28,232 bases of DNA from UBA4744 sp035282865. Lineage in GTDB: Bacteria > Actinomycetota > Acidimicrobiia > Spongiisociales > UBA4744. The stretch covers positions 1 through 28,232 of the forward strand of contig DATEVB010000001.1 of the NCBI GenBank assembly GCA_035282865.1. The letters are read 5' to 3'. How positions within the stretch are numbered: position 1 is the first letter of the stretch; the number at the start of each line of letters is the position of its first letter. Below the pieces are notes generated by a model. The model saw only the letters and a program-made list of their open reading frames with translations, had not been told where the DNA came from and ran no database searches. A program made the translations under genes and the position numbers. Below, piece after piece: positions 7,752 through 14,717 of this stretch.

Positions 7752-7782
7752 AGCCGGCGTAGCCGGCTGCTGACGCTAACTG
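7752..7782 (+). repeat. AGCCGGCG...CGCTAACTG intergenic module (copy 1)
   Basis: AGCCGGCG (7752-7759) and CGCTAACTG (7774-7782) are separated by 14 nt. The same two words recur in the same order at 26822-26854 after atpC, 16 nt apart. The copy here ends inside the ku stop codon. The first word is also part of the hairpin at 7752-7768. Confidence 0.45.
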
Positions 7783-8564
7783 GCCGCCCTCTTCTCTTTG
7801 GTTGCCTCGACGCTCGCTTTCAGCGCCTCGAGGAGGTCGAGTACCTTGGTCGGCTCCGGTGTGTCCGGGCTGACGATCTCCTCGCCCTCGATCTTCTTGC
7901 GAGCTAGTTCCTCGATGGCCTCCCGAGAGGGGTCGTGGTAGGAGGCCGTTTCGAACGGGGCGGTGAGGTTGTCGATGATCATCTCGGCCATCTTGATCTC
8001 CTCATCTCGTACCTCGACTTCGGACTCGAGCTCCTCGAAGGCCGGTGCTCGGATCTCGTCCGGCCAGAACATCGTTTCCAAGATGAGCACGTCCCCGTCG
8101 GCGCGCAGCGTGGCCAGGTACTCCTTTTCGCGGAGGGCGAACTTTGCGATCCCCACGCGGTCTTTGTCTTTGAGCGCCCGAAGCAGGATCCGGTATGCCT
8201 TCAGGCCGGTTTGCTCGGGCACGAGGTAGTACGACGACCGGTAAAAGATGGGGTCGATCTCCTGCGCTTCCACAAACTGAACGACATCGACGATCTTGGA
8301 GCCACCCCGGGCGGTGGCAGCTTCCAGCTCTTCGTCGGTGAAGACCACATACCGGCCCTTCTCCACCTCATATCCGCGGACGATATCGTCCCAGACGACT
8401 TCCTTCCCATCGGCCTCAGCCACCCGTTTGTACTTGATGGCGCTGCCGTCTTGGGCGCGCAGCATCTTGAACTTGGGTGTCTTGTTCTCCGTTGCGGTGA
8501 AGAGCGCGACCGGAATCGATACCAGCCCGAAGCTGATGGCGCCCTTCCAGATCGACCTAGCCAT
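7776..8564 (-). CDS. ku: Ku protein, DNA end-binding (non-homologous end joining)
   Basis: This is a 262-residue bacterial Ku. The start MARSIWKGAISFGLVSIPVALF and the later VEKGRYVVFTDEEL, FYRSSYYLVPE and YLATLR segments are characteristic of the Ku core, which forms a ring-shaped homodimer around broken DNA ends and recruits the ligase. The C-terminal tail after the core is short (ending VEATKEKRAAS), as in minimal bacterial Ku proteins. The gene converges with the ATP-dependent ligase gene, so the two end-joining parts are neighbours but not cotranscribed. No ribosome site is visible before the ATG at 8564. TAGACT ends 6 nt before it on the minus strand, so the mRNA may be leaderless. The name of the second start residue (Ala-Arg-Ser) and the lack of an upstream in-frame extension make this start firm. 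Confidence 0.96.
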   Translation of the reverse strand: MARSIWKGAISFGLVSIPVALFTATENKTPKFKMLRAQDGSAIKYKRVAEADGKEVVWDDIVRGYEVEKGRYVVFTDEELEAATARGGSKIVDVVQFVEAQEIDPIFYRSSYYLVPEQTGLKAYRILLRALKDKDRVGIAKFALREKEYLATLRADGDVLILETMFWPDEIRAPAFEELESEVEVRDEEIKMAEMIIDNLTAPFETASYHDPSREAIEELARKKIEGEEIVSPDTPEPTKVLDLLEALKASVEATKEKRAAS

Positions 8565-8570
8565 GGCGAC

Positions 8571-8576
8571 AGTCTA
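8571..8576 (-). promoter_or_regulatory. possible -10 box for a leaderless ku transcript
   Basis: On the minus strand, TAGACT is followed by GTCGCC and then the ku ATG. That spacing puts the transcription start at or next to the start codon, and no ribosome site is present, which fits a leaderless message. I see no good -35 box at 17 nt. Confidence 0.35.
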
Positions 8577-8579
8577 AGG

Positions 8580-8607
8580 GAGGTGAGAAGTTCGAGGTGG
8601 GAAGTCT
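8580..8607 (+). repeat. 14-nt tandem repeat, two units, upstream of ku
   Basis: GAGGTGAGAAGTTC (8580-8593) is followed directly by GAGGTGGGAAGTCT (8594-8607), which match at 11 of 14 positions. The first is 12/14 identical to the unit at 7586-7599 and 11/14 to 18108-18121. The stretch is intergenic, between ku and the tRNA. Confidence 0.55.
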
Positions 8608-8674
8608 CAATCATGAGGGGCAAGGAGGCGACTTCCGAACCGTGGACTTCTTACGGGCGCCCGTGCGCCTTCTG

Positions 8675-8746
8675 CGCCCTCGACAGGATTCGAACCTGCG
8701 CACCCGGCTCCGGAGGCCGGTGCTCTATCCCCTGAGCTACGAGGGC
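8675..8746 (-). tRNA. tRNA-Arg (anticodon CCG)
   Basis: A full 72-nt cloverleaf folds on the minus strand. The acceptor stem is GCCCTCG/CGAGGGC with discriminator G, the D arm GCTC/GAGC, the anticodon stem CCGGC/GCCGG around the loop CTCCGGA (anticodon CCG, reading the Arg codon CGG), a 4-nt variable loop, and a T arm with TTCGAAT. The 3' CCA is not encoded. A candidate promoter lies upstream (CTGAGA, 17 nt, TACACT at 8759-8764). The palindrome ACGGGCGCCCGT (8653-8664) follows and may help end transcription. Confidence 0.96.
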
Positions 8747-8758
8747 GTTGGCGGGCGG

Positions 8759-8787
8759 AGTGTACCAAAGCGTGACCAGGCTCTCAG
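8759..8787 (-). promoter_or_regulatory. candidate promoter of tRNA-Arg
   Basis: On the minus strand CTGAGA (8782-8787) and TACACT (8759-8764) are separated by 17 nt, each matching the -35/-10 consensus at 4 of 6 positions. Transcription would begin a few bases before the mature tRNA 5' end. Confidence 0.4.
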
Positions 8788-8868
8788 TGCGGGCCCGAGG
8801 CACGCAGAAGCTCGTTTGTAGCGAGCCCGGTCGCCGAAGTACGCCATGCCATGACTCAGCAGACCTCT

Positions 8869-8904
8869 CGATGTGGCAACATCGTCGGGGACCTCCCGTA
8901 CAAT
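8869..8904 (+). promoter_or_regulatory. candidate hom promoter with overlapping palindrome
   Basis: TACAAT (8899-8904) is a good -10 box, 26 nt before the ATG of the homoserine dehydrogenase gene. Where the -35 box should be lies a perfect palindrome, CGATGT-ggca-ACATCG (8869-8884). It could be an operator for a repressor or activator of the threonine pathway genes. No recognisable regulator family can be assigned. Confidence 0.4.
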
Positions 8905-8930
8905 CGGCCCGGCAGCGAAGAGAGAACGAC

Positions 8931-10214
8931 ATGAAGGTCGGTATAGGCATTCTCGGTGGGGGCACCGTCGGTGGGGCGCTCCTCGAGTACCTGATCAACG
9001 AACAGGCGGCGATCGTGGCTAAGACGGGCCTCGAACTCGAGGTGCGTCGGGTAGCCGTGCGATCTCTCACCAAAACCCGGGCTTTCCCCATTCCGGTGGG
9101 CATGATCACCGATCAGCCCGACCAACTGATCGATGATCCGTCCATCGATCTGGTGGTCGAGGTCATGGGAGGGCTGGAACCGGCCGGGGACCTGGTGATG
9201 CGGGCCCTCCAGGCAGGTAAGCCGGTAGTGACGGCCAACAAAGAGCTCGTCGCCGCGCGCGGGGACGAGTTGATCCGGCGCGCCGAGGAGAAAGGCGTGT
9301 CGCTCCTGTTCGAAGCAGCCGTCGGGGGTGCCATACCGATTATCCGGCCACTATCGGAGTCGCTCGCCGGAGAACGGATCACCAGAGTACTCGGCATCGT
9401 CAACGGCACGACCAACTACATCTTGACCCGTATGTCCGATGACAACCTCGGTTTCGCCGAAGCGGTCGAGGAAGCCCAGGCTCTCGGCTATGCCGAAGCG
9501 GATCCGACCGCAGACATCTCCGGGGCCGACTCGGCCGCCAAGACCGCCATTCTTGCCAGCCTGGCTTTCGGGACGTGGATCTCCGTCGAGGCGGTTTACC
9601 GGGAGGGCATTGCATCGCTCCAACCGATCGATCTTCGGTTTGCGGCCGAGCTCGGCTACGTGCCGAAGCTGCTGGCCATTGGTGAGGAGACACCGAACGG
9701 GGTGAGTGCCCGGGTTTATCCGGCTCTGGTGCCGCTCGATCATCCTCTTGCGTCGGTACGCGGCGCCAACAACGCAGTGTTCATAGAAGGTCCGCAGGTT
9801 GGGGAACTCCTGTTCATGGGGCCGGGTGCCGGTGGGGGGCCGACCGCCACCGCCGTGCTCGGCGATGTCATCGATGCCGCCCGGGAACTCTTGGCGGAAG
9901 CGCAGGTAGCTCCTCGTATTCGATTTGCTCCGGGACGGTTGACGGATTTCGGAGAGATCGAAACGAAGTGGTACGTGCGGCTGGAGGTAGCGGACGCCCC
10001 CGGTGTTCTGGCTCTCATCGCCAATGCCTTCGGTGAGGCAGGCGTCAGCATCAAGTCGGTGTGGCAGGAGGGCCGGGGCGAGGATGCCACGCTTCTCTTG
10101 ATAACCCACGATGCCCTCGAGACCAACCAGCGGGCGGCGGTTGCAGCTCTCCGGTCGCTGGACGTGGTGACAGAGGTGGCGGCGACGATCCGGGTCCAAA
10201 GCGACGAGCCGTGA
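8931..10214 (+). CDS. hom: homoserine dehydrogenase
   Basis: This 427-residue enzyme reduces aspartate semialdehyde to homoserine with NAD(P)H, the branch point to threonine and methionine. The N-terminal Rossmann fold shows GILGGGTVGG (residues 6-15). VTANKELVA contains a conserved lysine (K104), and NGTTNYIL and the EAQALGYAEADPTADI-x-G-x-D block are the family signature with the catalytic Asp and Lys residues. A C-terminal ACT domain (about 350-427, beginning near WYVRLEVADAPGVLA) suggests allosteric feedback, probably by threonine. The start is ATG 8931, after GAAGAGAG. The frame is open further upstream to 8748, but that part has no Rossmann-like sequence and overlaps the promoter. Threonine synthase follows 4 nt after the stop. 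Confidence 0.97.
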   Translation: MKVGIGILGGGTVGGALLEYLINEQAAIVAKTGLELEVRRVAVRSLTKTRAFPIPVGMITDQPDQLIDDPSIDLVVEVMGGLEPAGDLVMRALQAGKPVVTANKELVAARGDELIRRAEEKGVSLLFEAAVGGAIPIIRPLSESLAGERITRVLGIVNGTTNYILTRMSDDNLGFAEAVEEAQALGYAEADPTADISGADSAAKTAILASLAFGTWISVEAVYREGIASLQPIDLRFAAELGYVPKLLAIGEETPNGVSARVYPALVPLDHPLASVRGANNAVFIEGPQVGELLFMGPGAGGGPTATAVLGDVIDAARELLAEAQVAPRIRFAPGRLTDFGEIETKWYVRLEVADAPGVLALIANAFGEAGVSIKSVWQEGRGEDATLLLITHDALETNQRAAVAALRSLDVVTEVAATIRVQSDEP

Positions 10215-10218
10215 GCCG

Positions 10219-11610
10219 ATGAGGTACGTGTCAACGCGTGGATTGGCCCCGGCGCTCGGATTCGAAGACGTCATGCTCACCGGCCTGGCTCCCGACGGAG
10301 GGTTGTACGTCCCCGAGGCTTGGCCGAAGTTGACCAGCCGGGAGATCGGGTTGCTTCAGGACCTCTCCTATCCCGCACTCGTATCCGCCATCTCGGCGCC
10401 GTTCGTCGACGGGTCGGCAGGTGATCTCGCCGAAGTCGCCGCCGAAGCGTACGCGCCCTTCGAGCGGTTGGTTCCCCTCGTCGAGCTGGGACATGGCCTG
10501 TGGCTCCTCGAACTCTTCTGGGGCCCGACCCTGGCCTTCAAGGACTATGCACTGCAATTGCTCGGGCGTCTCCTCGAGGCGAGTCTCGCCGCTCGCAACG
10601 CTCGCGCCCTGGTGCTCGGGGCAACCTCCGGAGATACCGGATCGGCGGCTATTGAAGCGTGCCGGGACCGATCGCGGCTCGACGTTGTGATCTTGCATCC
10701 GCACGGTCGGGTATCAGACGTGCAACGGCGGCAGATGACAACAGTTGCGGCCGCCAACGTGCACAACGTCGCCGTGCGCGGCACGTTCGACGACTGCCAA
10801 CGCCTGGTCAAGGCGATGTTGGCCGATCCAGCGTTGCGCAGCGACCTGGGCGTGACCTCCGTCAACTCAATCAATTGGGTCCGGATCATGGCGCAAGTCG
10901 CCTACTACTTCGCCGGCGCCCTCGCACTGGGCGCCCCCGACCGCCAGGTGTCGTTCGCCGTCCCGACCGGGAACTTTGGCAATGTGTTCGCCGCCTATGT
11001 GGCGCGCCAGATGGGGTTGCCGATTCACAGCCTCATCATCGGCACCAACCGGAACAACGTGGTTGCCCGGTTTTTCGAAACCGGCCGGCTGTCGATCGAC
11101 ACGGTGGTGCCAACCATCACACCGGCGATGGACATCCAGGTGCCAAGCAATCTGGAGCGTCTCTTGTTCGACCTTCTCGGCCGGGACGGGGAGGCGATCC
11201 GAAGTCTGATGAGCGAATTCGCCGAGCACGGGCAGGTTGACATCGACCCGGTTGGGCTCCAACGGCTGCAAACCTTCATGACCGGATGGTGGTTCGACGA
11301 GCCGGCCATTCGCCAAACGCTGGCAGATGTGTTCGAGCAGACGTCGTTGCTCGTCGACCCGCATACGGCGATCGGCATTGCTGCAGCACGGTCGACGCAA
11401 CGGAACCCAGACATCCCCGTGATCTGTGTGGGTACCGCCCACCCTGCCAAGTTCCCCGACGCGGTCGAATCGGCAACGGGGGTTCGCCCCCCGCTTCCGG
11501 GGCGCCTGGCGGACCTGTTCGAGCGGACGGAAACCGTGACCGTCCTTCCTCCTGATCGCCACACGCTCGAAGCTTTCGTTCGTGGGATTGCCGGCCTCGG
11601 AGACCGGTGA
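10219..11610 (+). CDS. thrC: threonine synthase
   Basis: This 463-residue, PLP-dependent enzyme converts O-phosphohomoserine to threonine. The length and the N-terminal MRYVSTRG...GLAPDGGLYVPE block identify the long form (as in E. coli and yeast), not the short form of about 350 residues used by mycobacteria. The PLP lysine is K108 in LAFKDYALQ. GATSGDTGSAA (about 134) binds the phosphate, and PTGNFGN lies further on. It is cotranscribed with hom (4-nt gap; no strong ribosome site, so coupling is likely). The homoserine kinase gene thrB, which often follows, is absent here; rho comes next on the same strand. Confidence 0.96.
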   Translation: MRYVSTRGLAPALGFEDVMLTGLAPDGGLYVPEAWPKLTSREIGLLQDLSYPALVSAISAPFVDGSAGDLAEVAAEAYAPFERLVPLVELGHGLWLLELFWGPTLAFKDYALQLLGRLLEASLAARNARALVLGATSGDTGSAAIEACRDRSRLDVVILHPHGRVSDVQRRQMTTVAAANVHNVAVRGTFDDCQRLVKAMLADPALRSDLGVTSVNSINWVRIMAQVAYYFAGALALGAPDRQVSFAVPTGNFGNVFAAYVARQMGLPIHSLIIGTNRNNVVARFFETGRLSIDTVVPTITPAMDIQVPSNLERLLFDLLGRDGEAIRSLMSEFAEHGQVDIDPVGLQRLQTFMTGWWFDEPAIRQTLADVFEQTSLLVDPHTAIGIAAARSTQRNPDIPVICVGTAHPAKFPDAVESATGVRPPLPGRLADLFERTETVTVLPPDRHTLEAFVRGIAGLGDR

Positions 11611-11624
11611 AGATGGGCGCCCGC

Positions 11625-11656
11625 CCGCCGGTCTATGCGACGGTATGACCCGGCGG
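11625..11656 (+). terminator. possible thrC terminator hairpin
   Basis: A 7-bp perfect stem (CCGCCGG / CCGGCGG) with an 18-nt loop starts 14 nt after the thrC stop. No T-run follows, so Rho-independent termination is uncertain. Confidence 0.35.
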
Positions 11657-11669
11657 AATCTTGATGCAC

Positions 11670-11698
11670 TTGGAACATCTTCGAAGACGCCGTAGTAT
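11670..11698 (+). promoter_or_regulatory. candidate rho promoter
   Basis: TTGGAA (11670-11675) and TAGTAT (11693-11698) are separated by exactly 17 nt. Each matches the sigma-70-type consensus at 4 of 6 positions. The start of transcription would be near 11705, leaving a leader of about 205 nt before rho. Confidence 0.5.
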
Positions 11699-11910
11699 AG
11701 GGTCCGTACCTGAACACCCCGCCTCTACACGGCGTGGTGAGGCGCTCCCACACTCCGGCAGCGACGTCCGCGTCGTCTTGGATGTGGAGGCGTTGAACCC
11801 CCTCAGCTCCTGCACTCCCATTCAGACCAGGGAGGAACGCTCAGGGGTTGAGGGAATCCGAATGCTGCGGTACAGCTCGTCAGGTCGAGCCACCGGACGG
11901 AAAGGACCAT

Positions 11911-13443
11911 ATGACCAGCAGATCCGAACTCCAGGGGAAGCCCATCAACGACCTCCGTGAGATCGCTGCATCAGTCGGGATAGAGAGCAACGGGCTCCAG
12001 AAGGCCAAGCTCATCGAGGCAATCTTGAATTCGGTGGACTTCGTCGTCAGTGACGAGCCGGTGCCAATCGATCTGCCTTCGGCAGGTCCCGCCGTTGCGC
12101 CGGCTGCTGAAAATGAAGAGCAGGCTCCAGAAGGAGAAGCCCTGGATGGCGATGATGCCGCCGACGGCGACGACGCGGAGCAGGCGTACCCGACCGGCGG
12201 TGAAGAGCTCCAGCGGAGTGAATGGCAAGATCGGCCGCGCACCGACGAAGACGGGTTGAACCGCAACCGGCGGCGGCGTCGGCGCAGTGGTGGGAGCGGG
12301 CCACAGGAGCAAATCCCCGAAGGAGAGCTCGAGGAACGCCAGGGCATCCTGGACATTCTTCCTGAGGGCTACGGGTTCTTGCGTGTTACGGGCTATCTGC
12401 CGGGTGACAAAGACGTGTATGTCTCGGCCAGCCAGGTGCGGAAGTTTGGTTTGCGGAAAGGCGATCTGGTCAGCGGACCGATTCGCCCCCCGCGCACGCA
12501 GGAGAAGTTCCCCGCCCTCACCCGTATCGAAAGCATCAACGGGATGTCCGCCGAGGAGGGCAGAAGCCGACCTCGTTTTGAGAAGCTCACCCCGCTGTTC
12601 CCCGATATGCGGCTCCGGCTCGAGGTCGAAGGCGAGTCCAGCCAAGAGCTGGCCAGGATCATCGATCTCATTGCGCCGATCGGTAAGGGTCAGCGCGGGT
12701 TGATCGTTTCGCCTCCCAAAGCCGGCAAGACGACGGTGTTGAAGGAGATCGCCCACTCGATCACTGCCAACAACCCCGAATGCTATCTGATGGTGGTCCT
12801 CGTCGATGAGCGGCCCGAGGAAGTCACCGACATGCAACGCTCCGTCAAGGGCGAGGTGGTCTATTCGACGTTTGACCGCCCCGCGGAAGAGCACACCCAG
12901 GTCTCGGAGCTCGCGCTGGAGCGAGCCAAGCGTCTCGTTGAGATGGGTACCGACGTTGTGATCCTGCTGGATTCGATCACCCGGCTCGCCCGGGCCCACA
13001 ACCTGGCGACTCCTGCCAGCGGCCGGATCCTGTCGGGTGGTGTCGACTCGACCGCCCTGTACCCACCGAAGCGGTTCTTCGGTGCGGCTCGTAACATCGA
13101 GGAAGGTGGCAGCCTCACCATCATGGGTACCGCCCTCGTTGAGACCGGCTCCCGAATGGACGAGGTGATCTTCGAGGAGTTCAAAGGCACCGGAAACATG
13201 GAGTTGCGTCTGGACCGGGGGCTGGCCGATCGCCGGATCTACCCGGCCGTCGATATCAGCCAGTCGGGAACAAGAAAAGAAGAGCTGCTGTTTGACACTT
13301 CGGAACTCGCCCAGGTGTGGAAGCTGAGGCGGGTACTGCTGGCCCTCGAACCGGGAGCAGCGCTCGAGTTGCTCATCGATCGGCTCAAGTCCTCCAAATC
13401 CAACGGGGAGTTCCTGGACGAGATCGCCAAGAGCACCGGGTAA
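11911..13443 (+). CDS. rho: transcription termination factor Rho
   Basis: This 510-residue hexameric RNA helicase/ATPase ends transcription at unstructured C-rich RNA. The N-terminal Rho_N helical domain (about 8-45, KPINDLREIAASVGI) is followed by an inserted acidic stretch (about 46-105) and a run of arginines (RNRRRRRRSGG, about 118-128). Such inserts are typical of actinobacterial Rho and give extra RNA binding. The cold-shock-like RNA-binding domain begins at GILDILPEGYGFLRV (about 146). The ATPase domain has Walker A SPPKAGKTT (about 267-275) and VVLVDERPEEVTDM. The start is ATG 11911 with AAAGGA 4 nt upstream. The frame is open to 11848, but that extension lies in the leader. It is followed 32 nt later by rpmE. 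Confidence 0.98.
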   Translation: MTSRSELQGKPINDLREIAASVGIESNGLQKAKLIEAILNSVDFVVSDEPVPIDLPSAGPAVAPAAENEEQAPEGEALDGDDAADGDDAEQAYPTGGEELQRSEWQDRPRTDEDGLNRNRRRRRRSGGSGPQEQIPEGELEERQGILDILPEGYGFLRVTGYLPGDKDVYVSASQVRKFGLRKGDLVSGPIRPPRTQEKFPALTRIESINGMSAEEGRSRPRFEKLTPLFPDMRLRLEVEGESSQELARIIDLIAPIGKGQRGLIVSPPKAGKTTVLKEIAHSITANNPECYLMVVLVDERPEEVTDMQRSVKGEVVYSTFDRPAEEHTQVSELALERAKRLVEMGTDVVILLDSITRLARAHNLATPASGRILSGGVDSTALYPPKRFFGAARNIEEGGSLTIMGTALVETGSRMDEVIFEEFKGTGNMELRLDRGLADRRIYPAVDISQSGTRKEELLFDTSELAQVWKLRRVLLALEPGAALELLIDRLKSSKSNGEFLDEIAKSTG

Positions 13444-13475
13444 GCGGCATACTGCCGAGCACGAAGGAGAAAGCA

Positions 13476-13706
13476 GTGAAAGCAGGAATCCATCCCGACT
13501 ACATCGAGACCACCGTCGTGTGCTCGTGTGGTAACACCTTCAAGACCCGGTCGACTGAGGCCGAGCTACGTGTCGAGTTGTGCAACGAATGCCATCCCTT
13601 CTTCACCGGCAAGCAAAAGCTGGTCGACACCGGGGGCCGGGTCGAACGGTTCCAGAAGCGTTACGGCCGCAAGAGTTTCACCGGGGGGACCGGCACCGAG
13701 GCGTAG
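13476..13706 (+). CDS. rpmE: 50S ribosomal protein bL31 (zinc-binding form)
   Basis: This is a 76-residue ribosomal protein L31. It begins MKAGIHPDY and carries the zinc-binding cysteines C16, C18, C36 and C39 (CSCGN and CNECHPFFTGKQ), so it is the C+ form that is released when zinc is scarce and stores zinc. AAGGAGA (13463-13469) precedes the GTG start at suitable spacing. Its position directly after rho is conserved across many bacteria. A possible hairpin (GGCCGG 13710-13715 / CCGGCC 13737-13742) lies between it and the next gene. Confidence 0.97.
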   Translation: MKAGIHPDYIETTVVCSCGNTFKTRSTEAELRVELCNECHPFFTGKQKLVDTGGRVERFQKRYGRKSFTGGTGTEA

Positions 13707-13766
13707 CAGGGCCGGGATACCTTCAGTGAGGGCACGCCGGCCGTTACCGGAAGCGAGGAGGAACGG

Positions 13767-14717
13767 GTGAGTCGCGCCCCTAATGCCAGTGTCGGCGGCC
13801 AAGCCGTCATCGAAGGTGTGATGATGCGCGCCCCGGCCGCCTGGGCGGTGGCGGTGCGCAGACCCGACGGAGTGATCGAAGCGGTCACGCACGAACTTCC
13901 CAGGTTGTCTTCACGGTCGCGCCTCGCTCGTATCCCTTTCGTTCGCGGCGTCATGGTGCTCGGCGAGTCGCTCACGCTGGGATTCCGTTCGCTTTCTTGG
14001 TCTGCTCAGAAGGCGGTCGGAGAAGACGAAGAGCCGTTGACCACTCGACAGATGGCGATTTCCATGACCATCGCCCTCGTCGCCTTTGCGGCGCTCTTCA
14101 TTCTCTTGCCCCTCGGCGCGGCATCGCTTCTCGAACCGTACCTCGGTGGGTCGAAGTTCCTCTTCAATCTCGTCGACGGTGCGGTGCGGGCATTGCTGTT
14201 CGTGGGGTATGTCTGGGCGATCGGGCGGTCCAAGGAGATTCGCCGGGTGTTCCAATACCACGGCGCCGAGCACAAGACCATCCATGCCTACGAGGCCGGC
14301 GATCCGCTGTCAGTCGAACATATCCAGCAGTACCGCCCCGAGCATCCACGCTGCGGCACGAGCTTCTTGATGATCGTCGTCATCGGGTCCCTCATCGTGT
14401 TCACCCTCATCGGACGGCCTACCTGGCCGCTCCTCATCACCAGTCGGGTCGTGCTGATTCCCATCATCGCCGGTGTCGCCTATGAGGTCCTCAAATTTTC
14501 GGGGGCCCATGGAGGGGAGTTGATCGGTCGCATCCTGGCTGCGCCCGGCCTCTGGTTGCAGCGGCTGACTACCGGCGAACCAGACGACGACCAGGTGGAG
14601 GTTGCCGTTGCAAGCTTGCTGGCCGCACTCGAACCGGATGCGGTCGACGAGGTGAAAGGACGCGGGCCGGTCAATCCGGCCGCTCTGGCTGCGTTGGCGG
14701 GATTGACAGGCCAATGA
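13767..14717 (+). CDS. DUF1385 (YqhQ-like) membrane protein
   Basis: This 316-residue protein has the DUF1385 signature: GGQAVIEGVMMR near the N-terminus and YHGAEHK further on (VFQYHGAEHKTIHAYEAGD), then RCGTSFLMIVV. About four to five hydrophobic segments are visible (about 93-116, 129-147, 205-225, 228-245), so it is an inner-membrane protein. The biochemical function is unknown. The start is GTG 13767 with GAGGAG upstream. Its stop overlaps the prfA start (ATGA), so the two are translationally coupled. The location between rpmE and prfA is a recurrent arrangement in Actinobacteria and Firmicutes (from memory). Confidence 0.9.
   Translation: MSRAPNASVGGQAVIEGVMMRAPAAWAVAVRRPDGVIEAVTHELPRLSSRSRLARIPFVRGVMVLGESLTLGFRSLSWSAQKAVGEDEEPLTTRQMAISMTIALVAFAALFILLPLGAASLLEPYLGGSKFLFNLVDGAVRALLFVGYVWAIGRSKEIRRVFQYHGAEHKTIHAYEAGDPLSVEHIQQYRPEHPRCGTSFLMIVVIGSLIVFTLIGRPTWPLLITSRVVLIPIIAGVAYEVLKFSGAHGGELIGRILAAPGLWLQRLTTGEPDDDQVEVAVASLLAALEPDAVDEVKGRGPVNPAALAALAGLTGQ

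Larger units (their letters stand above)
11611..11910 (+). other. 300-nt gap: thrC terminator region and structured rho leader
   Basis: No convincing gene is present. An inverted repeat after thrC (CCGCCGG 11625-11631 / CCGGCGG 11650-11656) could terminate it. A promoter follows at 11670-11698. The predicted leader of about 205 nt contains at least three potential stems: CGCCTC/GAGGCG (11720-11725 with 11739-11744, inner CAC/GTG), CGACG/CGTCG (11762-11775), and a nested AACCCC/GGGGTT (11796-11849) around CTCCC/GGGAG (11815-11834). Confidence 0.55.

Noticed and set aside
7935..8735. Plus-strand open frame opposite ku
   Set aside because: It is antisense to an unmistakable ku gene and also runs into the tRNA.
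8748..8930. N-terminal extension of homoserine dehydrogenase
   Set aside because: It contains the promoter-like signals and no Rossmann sequence. ATG 8931 gives the normal family start.
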